Shown: positions 1-10,923, numbered from the stretch's first letter. The stretch is 64,000 bases of DNA from Ophiocordyceps camponoti-saundersi (nom. inval.) (GCA_003339415.1 PDHQ01000019.1:186001-250000), one strand, 5' to 3'. Notes: a model not told the origin generated them from the sequence alone. Made by a program: numbers and translations.

Positions 1-3000
1 TGCCTCATGACGGAGCTGTTCTTACAAAGCTCGTTACCTGGTCCGTGTCTGCAAGGTGCTCTCGTCGAGGCCGTCAACGAAACTGAAAGGGACGCCACTC
101 TCATCAGGCTGCTTTTGAGGTACGAAGCCGATGTCAGCTTTAGCCATGGGACTGGGCTTTCCTCTCTCATCAAAGACACGGATCTCGAACTGCTTGATCC
201 CTTGCTGCAAAAGGTGTCGCCGAAGACGGCAGCGGCTCATCTGCAAGACATGATGCTGATTGCGGATCGCTCGACTCGGGTCCAAATCGCGGCGATGCTA
301 CTCAGCGCTGGAGCCGACAAGGCCGTTGACCAGGTTGCGTCGACTTTGTTGGTGGTGCTATCGGAATACCCTGTCGACCTGCCTCTTCTGGGCCTCCTCG
401 TCCAGCAGGGAAATGCAGACATCAATCTCCTAGATGGTGCAATCATCAACAAGGCCGTCGCCATCGCCGAACCCGAGGTCCTCGAGCTGGTCATCAACCA
501 GGGGGAGCCATCGACGTCGTCCATTACCCGCGCATTGAGAAGACTTATGCCATTGCCGTCGACAGAAGAGAAGGCACGGAAGCTCGAAACGCTCCTGTAC
601 AGGTCGACACGCAAGCAGGACGTCGACTCGATGCTCGTGCACGAAGTCAAGTCTCTTGCCCAAGACAGCCCGACAGCGCCGTCTCTGTCCAGCCTGAGGC
701 AACTTCTTGCCGCCGGGGCGAATCCAAACGCCCACAACGCCGCCGCTCTTAGTCATGCCGTCATTGGAGCCAATTCGGAGGTGGTTGAAACCATACTCGG
801 ATGGCGCCTACAGCCAACCCCGACAGCTTTGGGTGTTGCGCTGCCGCACGCACTTCGAATCACGGAACCCACGAAGCGGCAGGAACTGACCAGAGCGTTG
901 GTCAAAGCTGGTGTGCTTGCCGACGAAGCCAGCCGCGCATTGACTTATACAATCTCTAACTTGCCAGAGGATCTGCCTCTGATCGGCGTCTTGGCTGCCA
1001 GCGCAGACCCTTCCGACGGCGAGGCACTCGCCCTGTCTGCGTCGAAAGAGTCTCCGGAGATCATGGAAGTGCTAATTTCCACGTCAAAGTCTTCAGAAGA
1101 GTCTCGGAACTCAGCTCTGGGCTTGGTTATGGCGACCAAGAACCGAGAGGCTCGGGGCAAGATGTGTCAAGGTCTCTTGGCTGCTGGCGTTTCGGCTGAA
1201 GCAGCCTCTAAGGCGCTACTCTTCGCTTCTCGCGACGCTGATCTCGACCTGTGCGACATGCTCGTGGCTCAAGGAGCCGTAAACGGAAGTCATGGCGGCC
1301 AAGCTGTCGTAGAAGCTTGCCGTCGTGGATCGGCAGCAGTTCTAAGAGTTCTTCTCAAAGCATTCCCCAACACAGACAACCAGGATATGCTGAAGGCAGG
1401 TTTCCAGGCCGCCACCGAGGTCGGTGACTTGAATAAACGCGCCGTCATCTTCGAACAACTCTTAGGCCATGGACTTAGCGGAGACTTGGTTGATGCTCAG
1501 CTTCAGTCGGCCGCCCGGTATGGAGAGGATGGGATCGAACTCTTGAGAGTGCTCTTGTCATTCGGGGCCGACCCTAACTACAATAACGGAGACTGCGTCT
1601 TTTCCGCGGCTAGCTGCGCGTTCGTGGCCACCCTCGACCTGCTGCTTGGCCTCGAGAGTGAGGATCAATACGACGAGGAAGATGCAGCTCCCATGTCGGC
1701 GAAGCTGCCCCTGGCGCCTCGCCATCAGAAACAGGTGTCACAGTGCACGCTCCTCCGGGCGCTCGGTGCCTGCTGGAACCTGCAGCGCGAAAACCGATAT
1801 CACATTGCTTGCAGCCTGTTCAAGGCCGGCCTGCGCGCCTCTGAGGATCTGGACAAGACTCTCAACGATGCTGTCAACGAAGAAGACGCCGAGGAGCGTC
1901 TGGTAAAGTTGTTTCTCGAAAACGGCGCGTCTGCCTCCGTTGATGGATGCAAGTCCTTGATGGATGCCGCCCGGAATATGAGACCTTCAACCTTGGCCCT
2001 CATCCTGGGGACGGACCTACCGCAAGAGAGCATCGAGAAGGCCTTCAGCGAGGCCTTTTCCGCAGACGGATTCAGCAAGTGGTTCACAGATGCCGGGCTT
2101 GAGACGGCGCGACTGCTTCTTGACAAGGTGGCGAATGCACAGGCATTGAGCCGAGCCTTGATCCTCGTTATGAAGAATTCCTTTATGGAGTCTCGACCTT
2201 TGGCCGACGCCTTTTTCAACCTTTTGGTGGCTCATGAGCCTGAAATAGACTATAACGACGGTCAAGTGCTACAGCAAGCCGCTTCCAAGGCAGACAAGGC
2301 CTGGACTGAGCGTCTCCTCGGATTCCATCCGTCGGCCGACACGCTATCTTGTGCGTTTCAGTGCATATTCGACACCGAGACCAGTCAAGAGAGCGTCCTG
2401 GATCTCTTCAAGATTTTCACAGAATATCGCGACGGTGAGGTCGAGCTTGACGTCGCGGCCGGACCACAGGGTTATGAACCAATGGTCAAGCGGGCCATCA
2501 GCCAGTATCCTAGGTCGACCGCGGTGCTCGAGACGCTGCTCAACGCCGGCTTCTATCACGATCAGGCAACTAGATGCTTGATCTATCCCGAGACGGGAGA
2601 GGAGGAAGAGGCCACTCTTCTGCTTTGGGCCGTCGCTCAGCCGCAGAAAAGGGTCAGCACGGCGGTAATCAAAATGCTGATCGAGCGAGGAGGTGAGCCA
2701 CTGCAACCAGGACAGACTGGGACACGCCTGCTGACGATAGGCCCCAAAGCCAAAGTAAACGCAGAGTCGAACGTGACTCGAACGACGCCGTTGATGCTGG
2801 CCACGCAAAATCGACGGCCGGATCTGGTCAAGTCGTTGATAGACCACGGCGCCGACAGCGACGCCCTCGACAACCAAGGACGAACATCTCTGTGTATGGC
2901 AGCCAATGCCAGCGGCGAGGTGGCAGTGCAGTTGTTGATGATTCTTCTGGCGGCGGAACCGTCGAAAGACGACGGATCTCTGCACAACGCGGCCCGCAAC

Positions 3001-4077
3001 CTGAACCTGCCGGCCGTCACGCTTCTCGTACAGGCAGGCCACGACCCAGACTTTCCCAGTCCGCTGCACGGCGGCCGAAGCGCTCTGGGTGAGGTTTGTC
3101 TCCACGGGTCGGACGCAGGCGAGTTGACGGCTTTGCGGGAACGAGCCATGTTGAAAATCATGGGGCTTCTCATGGGCTCCGACTCGGACCTGACGATCAA
3201 GTCCAACGGCAAGTCGTTTCTGCTCTTATGCTTCGATGCGACCGATCCCGTGGTGACGACCAGGGCGCTGCTGAAGAGCGGCATGTGGAAGCACGTCAAC
3301 AAGCCCTTCAACCGCTTCACCCTCGGCGAATACACCTACTCGCCCACAATGTACATCAGCAAGGTGCTGGGGCCGTCGGGCGTCAACGACGAGCTTCTGT
3401 CGGTGCTGCGTGCCAGCCGCGCCGTCGACATGTTCTACGCCAATGAAGGGCCGCAGCCCGAGGGAGCAGTCGGACTGCCGGAGGAGGTTGAGGCAGAGGA
3501 TCGCGCGCGCAGGGCTCGGCTGTCGCGGCTAGCCATGCAATCCGAGGATCTTTCCATCGCCATGGCTTGCAAACGCCAGCTCGCAGACGTAGAGCGGCAG
3601 ATCGCGGCACAGCAGGAGAAGGCCGACTACAGTCGTCGAAGGAAACTTCACGGCCACGAGCTCGCCAGCATTCGATCCCGCGCGGAGGCAGCAGAGGCCG
3701 TCGCCGCCTCGGCGCACGAGAGGCGACTCGCAGAGCATCGGGCCATGGCAGACGCCTCCCTCGGCAGCGCCAAGGCCCTCGCCGAAACAGAGCTCGAGGC
3801 GGAGGAGGCGCGTCGACGAAAGGCCCTCGACTGGGAACAACAGATCAACTCGGCGCGTGTCGGTCACGTACGAACCCTCAGCAGCATCAACATGGGCGAG
3901 CTGCAGGTGGCGGAGCGAATCGAGAAGGACGCCGATCGGCGGATCGGGAAGCGACTCGCCGCTCAGCGCTTGCTGGTCGAGAGCCAGGATAGGCTGGCTG
4001 CAAGGCTAAGGCCGGCGACGGCCATGATTGAACACCGGCCGAGGACTAGTGTCGGATATGTGACGGAGCTGGACTGA
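1..4077 (+). CDS. Large ankyrin-like repeat protein with C-terminal coiled coil (5' end outside window)
   Basis: One open frame gives 1,356 residues from the first visible ATG at 7. The six bases before it carry no stop and the protein is already in helical-repeat pattern, so the gene probably starts upstream of the window. Most of the protein is divergent alpha-helical repeat of the type LL-x-AG/GA. Related hairpins recur near residues 297, 389, 604 and 844 (for example VKAGVLADEASRAL and LAAGVSAEAASKAL). Recognisable ankyrin repeats occur at about 924-1035 (TPLMLATQNRRPDLVKSLI, then HGAD). Residues about 1158-1328 are a highly charged Arg/Glu/Ala coiled coil. No enzyme domain is visible in the part present; an N-terminal NACHT or other domain upstream cannot be excluded. 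Likely role is a protein-protein scaffold, by inference only. It converges on the LSH-type gene. Confidence 0.75.
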   Translation, partial: CLMTELFLQSSLPGPCLQGALVEAVNETERDATLIRLLLRYEADVSFSHGTGLSSLIKDTDLELLDPLLQKVSPKTAAAHLQDMMLIADRSTRVQIAAMLLSAGADKAVDQVASTLLVVLSEYPVDLPLLGLLVQQGNADINLLDGAIINKAVAIAEPEVLELVINQGEPSTSSITRALRRLMPLPSTEEKARKLETLLYRSTRKQDVDSMLVHEVKSLAQDSPTAPSLSSLRQLLAAGANPNAHNAAALSHAVIGANSEVVETILGWRLQPTPTALGVALPHALRITEPTKRQELTRALVKAGVLADEASRALTYTISNLPEDLPLIGVLAASADPSDGEALALSASKESPEIMEVLISTSKSSEESRNSALGLVMATKNREARGKMCQGLLAAGVSAEAASKALLFASRDADLDLCDMLVAQGAVNGSHGGQAVVEACRRGSAAVLRVLLKAFPNTDNQDMLKAGFQAATEVGDLNKRAVIFEQLLGHGLSGDLVDAQLQSAARYGEDGIELLRVLLSFGADPNYNNGDCVFSAASCAFVATLDLLLGLESEDQYDEEDAAPMSAKLPLAPRHQKQVSQCTLLRALGACWNLQRENRYHIACSLFKAGLRASEDLDKTLNDAVNEEDAEERLVKLFLENGASASVDGCKSLMDAARNMRPSTLALILGTDLPQESIEKAFSEAFSADGFSKWFTDAGLETARLLLDKVANAQALSRALILVMKNSFMESRPLADAFFNLLVAHEPEIDYNDGQVLQQAASKADKAWTERLLGFHPSADTLSCAFQCIFDTETSQESVLDLFKIFTEYRDGEVELDVAAGPQGYEPMVKRAISQYPRSTAVLETLLNAGFYHDQATRCLIYPETGEEEEATLLLWAVAQPQKRVSTAVIKMLIERGGEPLQPGQTGTRLLTIGPKAKVNAESNVTRTTPLMLATQNRRPDLVKSLIDHGADSDALDNQGRTSLCMAANASGEVAVQLLMILLAAEPSKDDGSLHNAARNLNLPAVTLLVQAGHDPDFPSPLHGGRSALGEVCLHGSDAGELTALRERAMLKIMGLLMGSDSDLTIKSNGKSFLLLCFDATDPVVTTRALLKSGMWKHVNKPFNRFTLGEYTYSPTMYISKVLGPSGVNDELLSVLRASRAVDMFYANEGPQPEGAVGLPEEVEAEDRARRARLSRLAMQSEDLSIAMACKRQLADVERQIAAQQEKADYSRRRKLHGHELASIRSRAEAAEAVAASAHERRLAEHRAMADASLGSAKALAETELEAEEARRRKALDWEQQINSARVGHVRTLSSINMGELQVAERIEKDADRRIGKRLAAQRLLVESQDRLAARLRPATAMIEHRPRTSVGYVTELD

Positions 4078-4391
4078 ACCGCCCATTCTTTCACGGATTT
4101 ACTTTCTTGTTTCTTTTCCTTTGTTCCTTGAGAGCGATGGTTGTGTATATGCTGTATGATCTATATGAGCAAAGTATCGGCTTTCTTAGCTAGGAAGCAT
4201 CTGAAAAAAACAAAAACAAAAATGTTGCAAGAAAATCTCGAAGGAAGCGCTGGAATCTATGGTTTTCGCATGCAGTTTTGTCTAATAAGGGACAAAAGAA
4301 AAGACAGGAGTTTATCCTTGGATGTATCTGTATGCGGAGAAAAAGGGGGGGGAAGGGGGTGAAAATTAGGGGTAAAGAAAAAAGAAAGGCA
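4078..4391. other. Convergent 3' intergenic region
   Basis: This 314-bp spacer separates two gene 3' ends. It is A-rich with several oligo-A runs near 4200-4225 and a purine-rich stretch at 4340-4390, as expected for 3' UTR and polyadenylation sequence of both genes. I see no other gene. Confidence 0.6.
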
Positions 4392-7152
4392 TCATGTCCT
4401 CCTCGTGAGAGTGATGGCATCTGACCTCGTCTCAACAACACGGTACAGATCCGCGTCACCGAGACCCTTGGCAGCCATCTCGTAGGCTTCGTCTGAGCGA
4501 TCGCAGAGGGCGTCTAGGTCTTCGTCGGCGAGGACGTGGGGGGCAGCGACGTCATATGAAAGGCCGTCTTTGAGGAGGAGGGCGCGTAGAGCGTCGTCTT
4601 CATCTTCATCCTGATTTAGTTTTTCATCTGAAGATTGAAGGTGTTCCTGATTCTGCGACTGCATCTTTTTATGAAAGGCGCCGTTTTGAATGACGAGCTT
4701 CTCGAGACGGCGCTTTGCGTCTGCGGAGGACAGGAGGGATTCTTCGACTGTGTCGCGGGTTGCTAGTCGGTAGACGAGGACGGGTCTCGTCTGGCCTATG
4801 CGATGGCATCGGTCTTGCGCTTGGAGATCTTGCTGAGGGTTGAAGTCGGAGTCGAAAAGGATCACGGTGTCGGCGGCGGCGAGGTTGATGCCTTGGCCTC
4901 CTGCTCGGGTGGAGAGGAGGAAGATCTTGTAGTCTGATCGCTCGTTGAAGTCGGATATTTGCTGCTGGCGACTGGCTTGCGCGACGGAACCGTCGATGCG
5001 ACAGACGGGCCAGCCTCGTAACGCGTTGCAGTAGTCTTCTAGGATGTCCAGCTGAGTGACGAATTGCGAAAATATCAGAACCTTATGACCATCGCGGAAG
5101 AGTCGGGGGAGGAGGCGGTCGAGCAGGAGCATCTTTCCGGATGCCGTTACGATGGACTCGTCGACGGGGATGTCATCCTTTGCTGCCCAGGGGTTATAGA
5201 AGTTGTGCGGACTGTTGCAGACTAGACGAAGTTGGGCGAGGGTATTGCCCAGTTTCTTGTGAGCAATCTGCTTCTCTGCGACGAGGTCAGTAAGCTTGAG
5301 TAAGAATCAAGGGAGTTGAAGGTAGAGACGAAGGTAGAGACAGCAAGAAAAGGGGGAGTGATGCTTACTGGCAAGTTCCACACCCTGCTTGAGCAGCGCT
5401 TCTTCAGGAGACTCCGACTTTACCTCCTCTTTCTCTTCATCTCGGCTCATCTCTCGGGCAAGTTTCTCTTCGAACGCGTCGTCCGAGAGAGCATCCTCCT
5501 CATCCGGGTTGGTCTCTGCGTACGACTTTGCCTTGCGGCCTCGACTTCGGGTGCTAGCCGGGGTGGACGCTCTGCTCGACTTGGCAGCCTTTGCCGCGGA
5601 CGAAACCGCAGTCGGCGGGCCTTTTCGCTTGTTGTCCTTTTTACCCGCCATCATCATGGAGAAGGCATTCGGAGCAGATGGTGTCGAGGTACGTGTTGAT
5701 CGCTGAGAGGTGGGCGTTTCTTTAGGCCGAGTAGAACGCTTCGCGGAGCCGAGAGCTTCCATGGCTGGAACGAGGCTGTTGGCCATGACTTCGACGGCTC
5801 TTTGCTCGAGATAGACGCGCGTATCGACAGACTTGTCCGTAAAAGCATTATACAAGTCTGTCTGTTCTCTGGTCATGGGAGCAAACAGCACATATTCGCG
5901 CTTCTTCGGAAGATAGGCGGCGACGTCCTGCTTAATTCGTCGGAGAAGAAGTGGCTGTAGTATTAGGTGCATCTTCTTTACGATATCCTGTTTTTGACGG
6001 TCACCAATAAATTGGACCGTCGTCTCTTCGTCTTCGAGGTCTGAGAAGTCAAACCATGACTCGAAAGCGTCCCAGTCGGTGAAGATGTTGGGGAGCAAAA
6101 AGTGAAGCAACGACCATAGCTCCTTTAGGTTGTTCTGTAGGGGCGTGCCGGTGATCAGCAAGCGAGTGGCCGACGAGAATTGTCGGAGTTGTTGGAACAG
6201 CTTGGCCTCGGCATTCTTCATGCGGTGTCCTTCATCCTGTAAGGCTGTCAGTGCCGCCGTTGAGCAGACACAGCGATGCGAATACTGACAATGATAATGA
6301 ACTCCCAGTTTACTCTGGAGAGGTGATGTTGGTCTCTGAGTACCATCTCATAAGAGGTGAGCACTATGGGGAATTTGTTGTTTGGCCGACCCTGTGAGAG
6401 GTTGGACGATATCTTTGTCTTGTAGAGATGTTCGCGACGGTTCTTGTCGCCGTGGTACATCAAGACGGGTATAGAGGGTGTCCATTTGCGAAACTCATTC
6501 TCCCAGTTCCCGAGAGTGCTCAGGGGGGCGACGATAAGGTGAGGGCCGAGATAGTTCTCCTGCTCACGAAGCAGGGCGATGAGAGCGATAGTTTGCACGG
6601 TTTTGCCTGCGGTCGTAAGCAAATGAAGGGCGAGCGGTTACTTCAGAGCTGATTCTTACCGAGACCCATTTCGTCAGCCAAAATGCCGCTCATACCCTGG
6701 GCGCAAATCTCAAACATCCAAGTAAGACCCTCGAGTTGATACTGATGCATGGTGCCGTTGACCATGCACTTCGGCTGGTTTGCCATGACAAGGTCATGTT
6801 CGCCCAATGTCTTTCCATCGAGACTGCTGCCGACACGGCCGAGCGCCTTCGTCTTCTTCGTCAGAATGTCACTAAACGCAGCGCTTTTGACAAGCAACTC
6901 GTCGAGTTCTCGTGCCTTGGCCTCTCTCTCAGCCTTGGTCTCTGGTTTCTTCTTCTTCTTGGTCCGCTTGCGAGCAAGAGCCTGACGACGCTGCTCCTCG
7001 ACCTTGTCATTCTCCTGTCGAGCGGCAAGTTCTTCCTTTAGCAAGGCTTCGTCGACAAAAGCTTCGTGATCGTCCGAGATCGGGGGTGAACTCGGCGGCG
7101 TATCCGAGTCGTCGACTGCAGACAGGACGGAATCAACTTCGGACGACGTCAT
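4392..7152 (-). CDS. SNF2-family chromatin remodelling ATPase, LSH/DDM1/IRC5 type
   Basis: Four exons, 7152-6660, 6606-6290, 6236-5369 and 5275-4392, join to 853 residues; all three introns are GT-AG and phases match. Residues 1-110 are acidic and Lys-rich. The ATPase core starts with [12 protein letters not shown], then motif I DEMGLGKT across the first splice junction, motif [10 protein letters not shown] at about 271, and [20 protein letters not shown] low-complexity basic/acidic insert lies at about 455-545. Helicase-C follows ([20 protein letters not shown]) with motif [14 protein letters not shown] near 711. Arrangement and length fit the LSH/DDM1/Irc5 branch (mus-30 in Neurospora), nuclear nucleosome remodellers that support DNA methylation or genome stability. 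The alternative is an ISWI-like protein, but no SANT/SLIDE region follows. It diverges from the Arc1-like gene. Confidence 0.93.
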
Positions 7153-7850
7153 TGTGCTTTTCTCTGAATTGTTGCAGCCAAAACGTCTAGCGCAGCAGTC
7201 GAGAAACCCAGTTGGGCTAAATTGACTCTTTAAGTTCCAATTCTCTCCCTGCCCTGGCAGCTGGCGAACGGGCCGCGGTGGCGAAAAGGTAGAGGGAGAA
7301 CAGATGACGTTTAGGATTTTCTAGAAGGGAAAAAAAAAGAAGGATGAAAAGAAAAGCGAGGGGAGAAAAAAGCAACTAGAAGAAAGGAGAGACGAAACGA
7401 ATGGAATAGCAGCGAGACGAAGGGACCGTATGTGTGTATGTATGGAGACAGACGAGAGAGAAAGAGAGATGCGAGAGGGAAGACGCGCTTGTCTGTTCGA
7501 AGACGCGATCGTGTCTCGCGTAAAGAGTGTGTGTGTCTGTCTGTCGCTGTCTGTCTGTGCGTTACAGCAGAGGATAGATTTTTGTACTGTTGGGTGGAGA
7601 TTCAACGCGCGTGGGACTTTGAAGCCGTGAGCTGGCTAACAGATGACCTAGAGAAAGGCTGACTCATCATTCGGTGAAAAAACCACCTACAACAACCAAG
7701 CAAGCACTCAAAGAACAGCTTCACCAGCCGGCAGCCATACCTTCACCCTCCTCTTCACCCTCGTCAAACTCACCCACGCTGTCCCTCCTCCAGACCTTCT
7801 TCCGTCCGGCCCTCCGCCGATCGGCCTTCCTCCTCTCCCGAACTCAAGCC
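7153..7850. promoter_or_regulatory. Divergent promoter region, LSH-type gene / Arc1-like gene
   Basis: This span of about 700 bp between divergent starts holds both promoters and 5' UTRs. It contains a purine-rich tract (7325-7400) and a TG/CTGT-rich microsatellite at about 7528-7560. The stretch 7647-7850 is open in frame with the Arc1-like CDS (see findings). No TATA box stands out clearly. Confidence 0.5.
7528..7560. repeat. TG/CTGT microsatellite
   Basis: A short imperfect run of GT dinucleotides followed by CTGT tetranucleotides lies in the divergent promoter. It is probably simple slippage sequence. Confidence 0.7.
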
Positions 7851-8951
7851 ATGGCAACCCTCAGCTCACAGCAATACACGCCCACGGAAGAGGCCGAGAT
7901 CAAGCGCTGGCTCTCAACAGCAGATGAGCTCCGAAGCCAAGATGCCCAACAGCGACCAGCTCTTCTCCAGAAGCTCAATTCCCATTTAGCCAGTCGAACG
8001 ACCTTGCTGGGAGCGAAGCCGAGCAAGGCTGACGTTGCCGTCTACGAGGTCGTCGCTCCCGTCGTAGCTTCTTGGTCGGCTGAGGAACGTTCCGGTCAAG
8101 ATGGGATGCCGCATGTGGTTCGTCATGTGGATTATGTGCAGAATGCGCCTGTCTTTGACATGAAGCTTGATTCTTCTTCCAAGGTTGCTGTTGATTGTGA
8201 GGATGTTCGTCACGTTCCGACGAAACCTGCTGCTGCTGCGACAAAGGCCAAGAAAGGCGAGGACTCGACCCTCGTCGATCGTACCAAGGGGACAGCATCA
8301 TCATCCGATAAGCCCGCCGCCGGAAAGAAAGAGAAGCCTCAAAAACAACAAAAGGCACCTCCCGCCGCGGCGCCTCTTTCCCCTTCACTCATCGACCTTC
8401 GCGTCGGTCGTATCCTCAAGGCCATCAACCACCCGGATGCCGACTCGCTATACGTCTCCACCATCGCCATGGGCGACCCGGAGAGCGATGACACCGTCAC
8501 GTACGAAGGCCACGTGTGCCGCACCGTCTGCTCCGGACTCAATGGCCTGATTCCCCTCGCCGAGATGCAAGGGCGCGACGTCGTCGTCGTCTGCAACCTC
8601 AAGCCCGTCAAGATGCGCGGCATCAAGTCCTCTGCCATGGTCCTCGCCGCCTCGCCCCCCGGCGACGACGATCACAAGGGTCCTGTAGAGCTCGTCACGC
8701 CGCCCGAGGGCGCTAAACCCGGTCAGCGTGTCTTCTTTGAGGGCTGGAAGGGAGAGCCTGAGGGTCAGTTGAATCCCAAGAAGAAGATCTGGGAGATGTT
8801 CCAGCCGGCTTTCACCACGAACGATAGCCGCGAGGTTGCCTTTGACGCCGCCCGCGTCGAGCAGTTGGGAAAGCCAGGCGTTGGAAGGCTCGTCACCGAG
8901 GACGGCGGTGTCTGCATTGTCAAGTCGTTGAAGGGCGCCGTCGTGAGATAG
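7851..8951 (+). CDS. ARC1: Arc1/EMAP-II-like tRNA-binding aminoacyl-tRNA synthetase cofactor
   Basis: 366 residues from the ATG at 7851, which has a good context (GCCATGGC). The N-terminal part (about 1-115) is a GST-like helical region. A Lys/Ala-rich linker follows (about 125-170). The C-terminal half is an EMAP-II-type OB-fold tRNA-binding domain: LRVGRILKAINHPDADSLYV, then VCRTVCSGL, CNLKPVKMRGIKSSAMVLAA and FQPAFTTNDSREVAF. In yeast Arc1 holds methionyl- and glutamyl-tRNA synthetases in a cytosolic complex and raises their tRNA affinity; I infer the same here. No intron is needed. The frame stays open upstream to 7647 without an ATG and encodes an Arg-rich, acid-free segment just before the start. 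A free-standing tRNA-binding protein is the alternative. Confidence 0.9.
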   Translation: MATLSSQQYTPTEEAEIKRWLSTADELRSQDAQQRPALLQKLNSHLASRTTLLGAKPSKADVAVYEVVAPVVASWSAEERSGQDGMPHVVRHVDYVQNAPVFDMKLDSSSKVAVDCEDVRHVPTKPAAAATKAKKGEDSTLVDRTKGTASSSDKPAAGKKEKPQKQQKAPPAAAPLSPSLIDLRVGRILKAINHPDADSLYVSTIAMGDPESDDTVTYEGHVCRTVCSGLNGLIPLAEMQGRDVVVVCNLKPVKMRGIKSSAMVLAASPPGDDDHKGPVELVTPPEGAKPGQRVFFEGWKGEPEGQLNPKKKIWEMFQPAFTTNDSREVAFDAARVEQLGKPGVGRLVTEDGGVCIVKSLKGAVVR

Positions 8952-9224
8952 GTAGATAGATTAGTAGAATGGTATCAGAATTCTTGTATCAGGGGCGCCG
9001 TGTGTCCGTACAACACACAGATCCATATATACTAACCTCCGCATCTCGTTTGCTTCTCAATCACGTCATGCAGCGATATAGCCTTCATATAACACATATT
9101 CTCATCAGTCTCGTACATACATACATACGGCTATAGCTGCTAGAAAACATGGGATTCCGTCAAGCTCATAGATATGTAGTGTTTAATGACTGCGTTTTTT
9201 TTGGCGCCCCGTGGCTCCAAATTG

Positions 9225-10242
9225 CTAAACATTCCTCCCGAGAACTCTTCTCCACTCATCAGGTGCATCCTCCTCGTCAGCAGCGGCCTTAGCAGCTGCA
9301 TCAGCAACCATGTTATAGTCTCTCGGTATCTTCCAGAACTGGACAGCCATCCCGTACTCGTCGAATTTCTCGACTTGGCCCAGCAACGCCTCCCACAGGT
9401 CCTTGTTCTTGACCTTCCCCCCCCCGCTTGTCGTCCAGCTATTCACGATCCACGACTTGGCCCATTTAGTGGAACCCTCAACCACATACTCGGAATCGGT
9501 GGCGATGACAACCGTATGGAACCCCTCGTCTGGCCAATGTCGGAAACCTAGGGCTGCAATAACAGCGCGAAGCTCCGCCCGGTTGCTGGACTGAACGCCA
9601 TAGTCTCCGAAAGGCCCCCTTTTCTCTAGGCGGCCAGAGGCGACCAGTCGCTTGCCGGAAGGGTCTATTCCGTGCCAGAAAGCCCAACCGGCCTTCGGGT
9701 TTGGTTGGCCGTTGTTCAGACATGCACCATCGGTGAGGATGAGGACTTTGCCGTCGTCACTCCAGAAAGTATGCCTGATAGGAGTATATTAGCATCATAT
9801 TTCATTAGCTTTGCACTCAATTATTTACTTTCCTTGTCACACGCATATGGTTCTTCCGGCCAGAAAATAAGTCCGAGGGAGTGCCTGAAGCCGGCGGCGG
9901 GACAAACTTGGTTGGAAAGTGCCGACCGGTACCTTTCCTCACGGGCATTCCTGGGATGGGTCCATTGTTTGAGTGACCTGCAGTAGATCCCGTGAGGTTC
10001 GAGTCGTTGATCTCGTCGTTTGAATCAGAGTGAGCAAAATCCTGGTCATCCTCCTCCTCCTCGCTATCGTGAGAAAGAGCGCTTACCACGGTGTAATCTA
10101 CACAGCACTTCATGCAGAACGCCAGACCGTGTAGACCACAAACCACTCTGCCGTCCGGGAGCTCGCAGGGACCGTCTTCGTCATCGCTGCTACTATAACC
10201 GAGCGGTATCATCCCCTGAGCCAGGTACCATCCGAGAGGCAT
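9225..10242 (-). CDS. Ribonuclease H1-type RNase H (splice junction unusual)
   Basis: The C-terminal exon (9774-9225) encodes a complete RNase HI fold with the acidic active-site set: Asp in LTDGACLNNGQPNPKAGWAF, Glu in SNRAELRAV, Asp in VIATDSEYV and Asp in NMVADAAAKAAAD. It degrades the RNA strand of RNA-DNA hybrids. Exon 1 starts at the ATG at 10242 (MPLGWYL); an upstream reading begins only with TTG. It carries CELPDGRVVCGLHGLAFC, an acidic stretch (DSEEEEDDQD) and the segment FPTKFVPPPASGTPSDLF. The acceptor TATCAG at 9775 fits the downstream frame. The nearest GT donors (GTAAAT, GTGTGA) give the wrong phase. A GC donor after 9845 restores frame, giving 315 residues; a GTTTGT donor further upstream also would. 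Confidence 0.82.
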
Positions 10243-10923
10243 TTTTTTTAGGGGGATTATTTTCGAGGTAGGTAGATAGGTATTTGGCGGCGATCTTGGG
10301 TGGGCTTTGTGATTTCGCGACAAACGGAAGAAGGGAGAAGATGGATGGCGGGCAAGAAGAGGGTGTGAATATTGGAAAGAGATGAACGTCTTTCAGAAGT
10401 TAGGGCACCCCGGCCAGTGTTAATTATCGGCTTAATCAGCCATATGTATGCACATTAAGTAATCCGTAGGTGTTCATATAATCATATTAGATGCCTTGAC
10501 AACTATGAATAATACTCCTTCATAAACTTGCCATTGCATAGGTACCTATTTAGGTATGTAGTCATAGTCCGTACCTACCTACATATATAACAAAACTCCC
10601 TCTCTATGACAACAACCGTCTTTCCATGGCCGCGTCAGATAACAGTCTCTCCGAATACTTGCTTTATACAGCTATCAACACATCATCCGTCTATCGTCAA
10701 CAACCTCCTCAGCTCTATACCACCACTCTGTCTCAGCGCCGACCCAAACACTTTTACTCAAGATGATACACATTGCGCTTTCCCATGATGCCCCATGTCT
10801 TCGACTCTTTGTACATTTCTCCTCAAAAGATGCGCCTGAAGCCCGACAACGCCGGATAAAAATGTAGGTGAAAGAAGATGCTGTTGCCATCGCCGTGCTA
10901 AATCAGGCACAACCGAATCTCGT
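10243..10923. other. Intergenic region, RNase H promoter and RPO41 3' region
   Basis: About 680 bp, AT-richer than the genes, with TACC/TAGG-type short repeats around 10540-10585. It should contain the RNase H promoter (minus strand) and the 3' end of RPO41. I see no gene. Confidence 0.5.
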
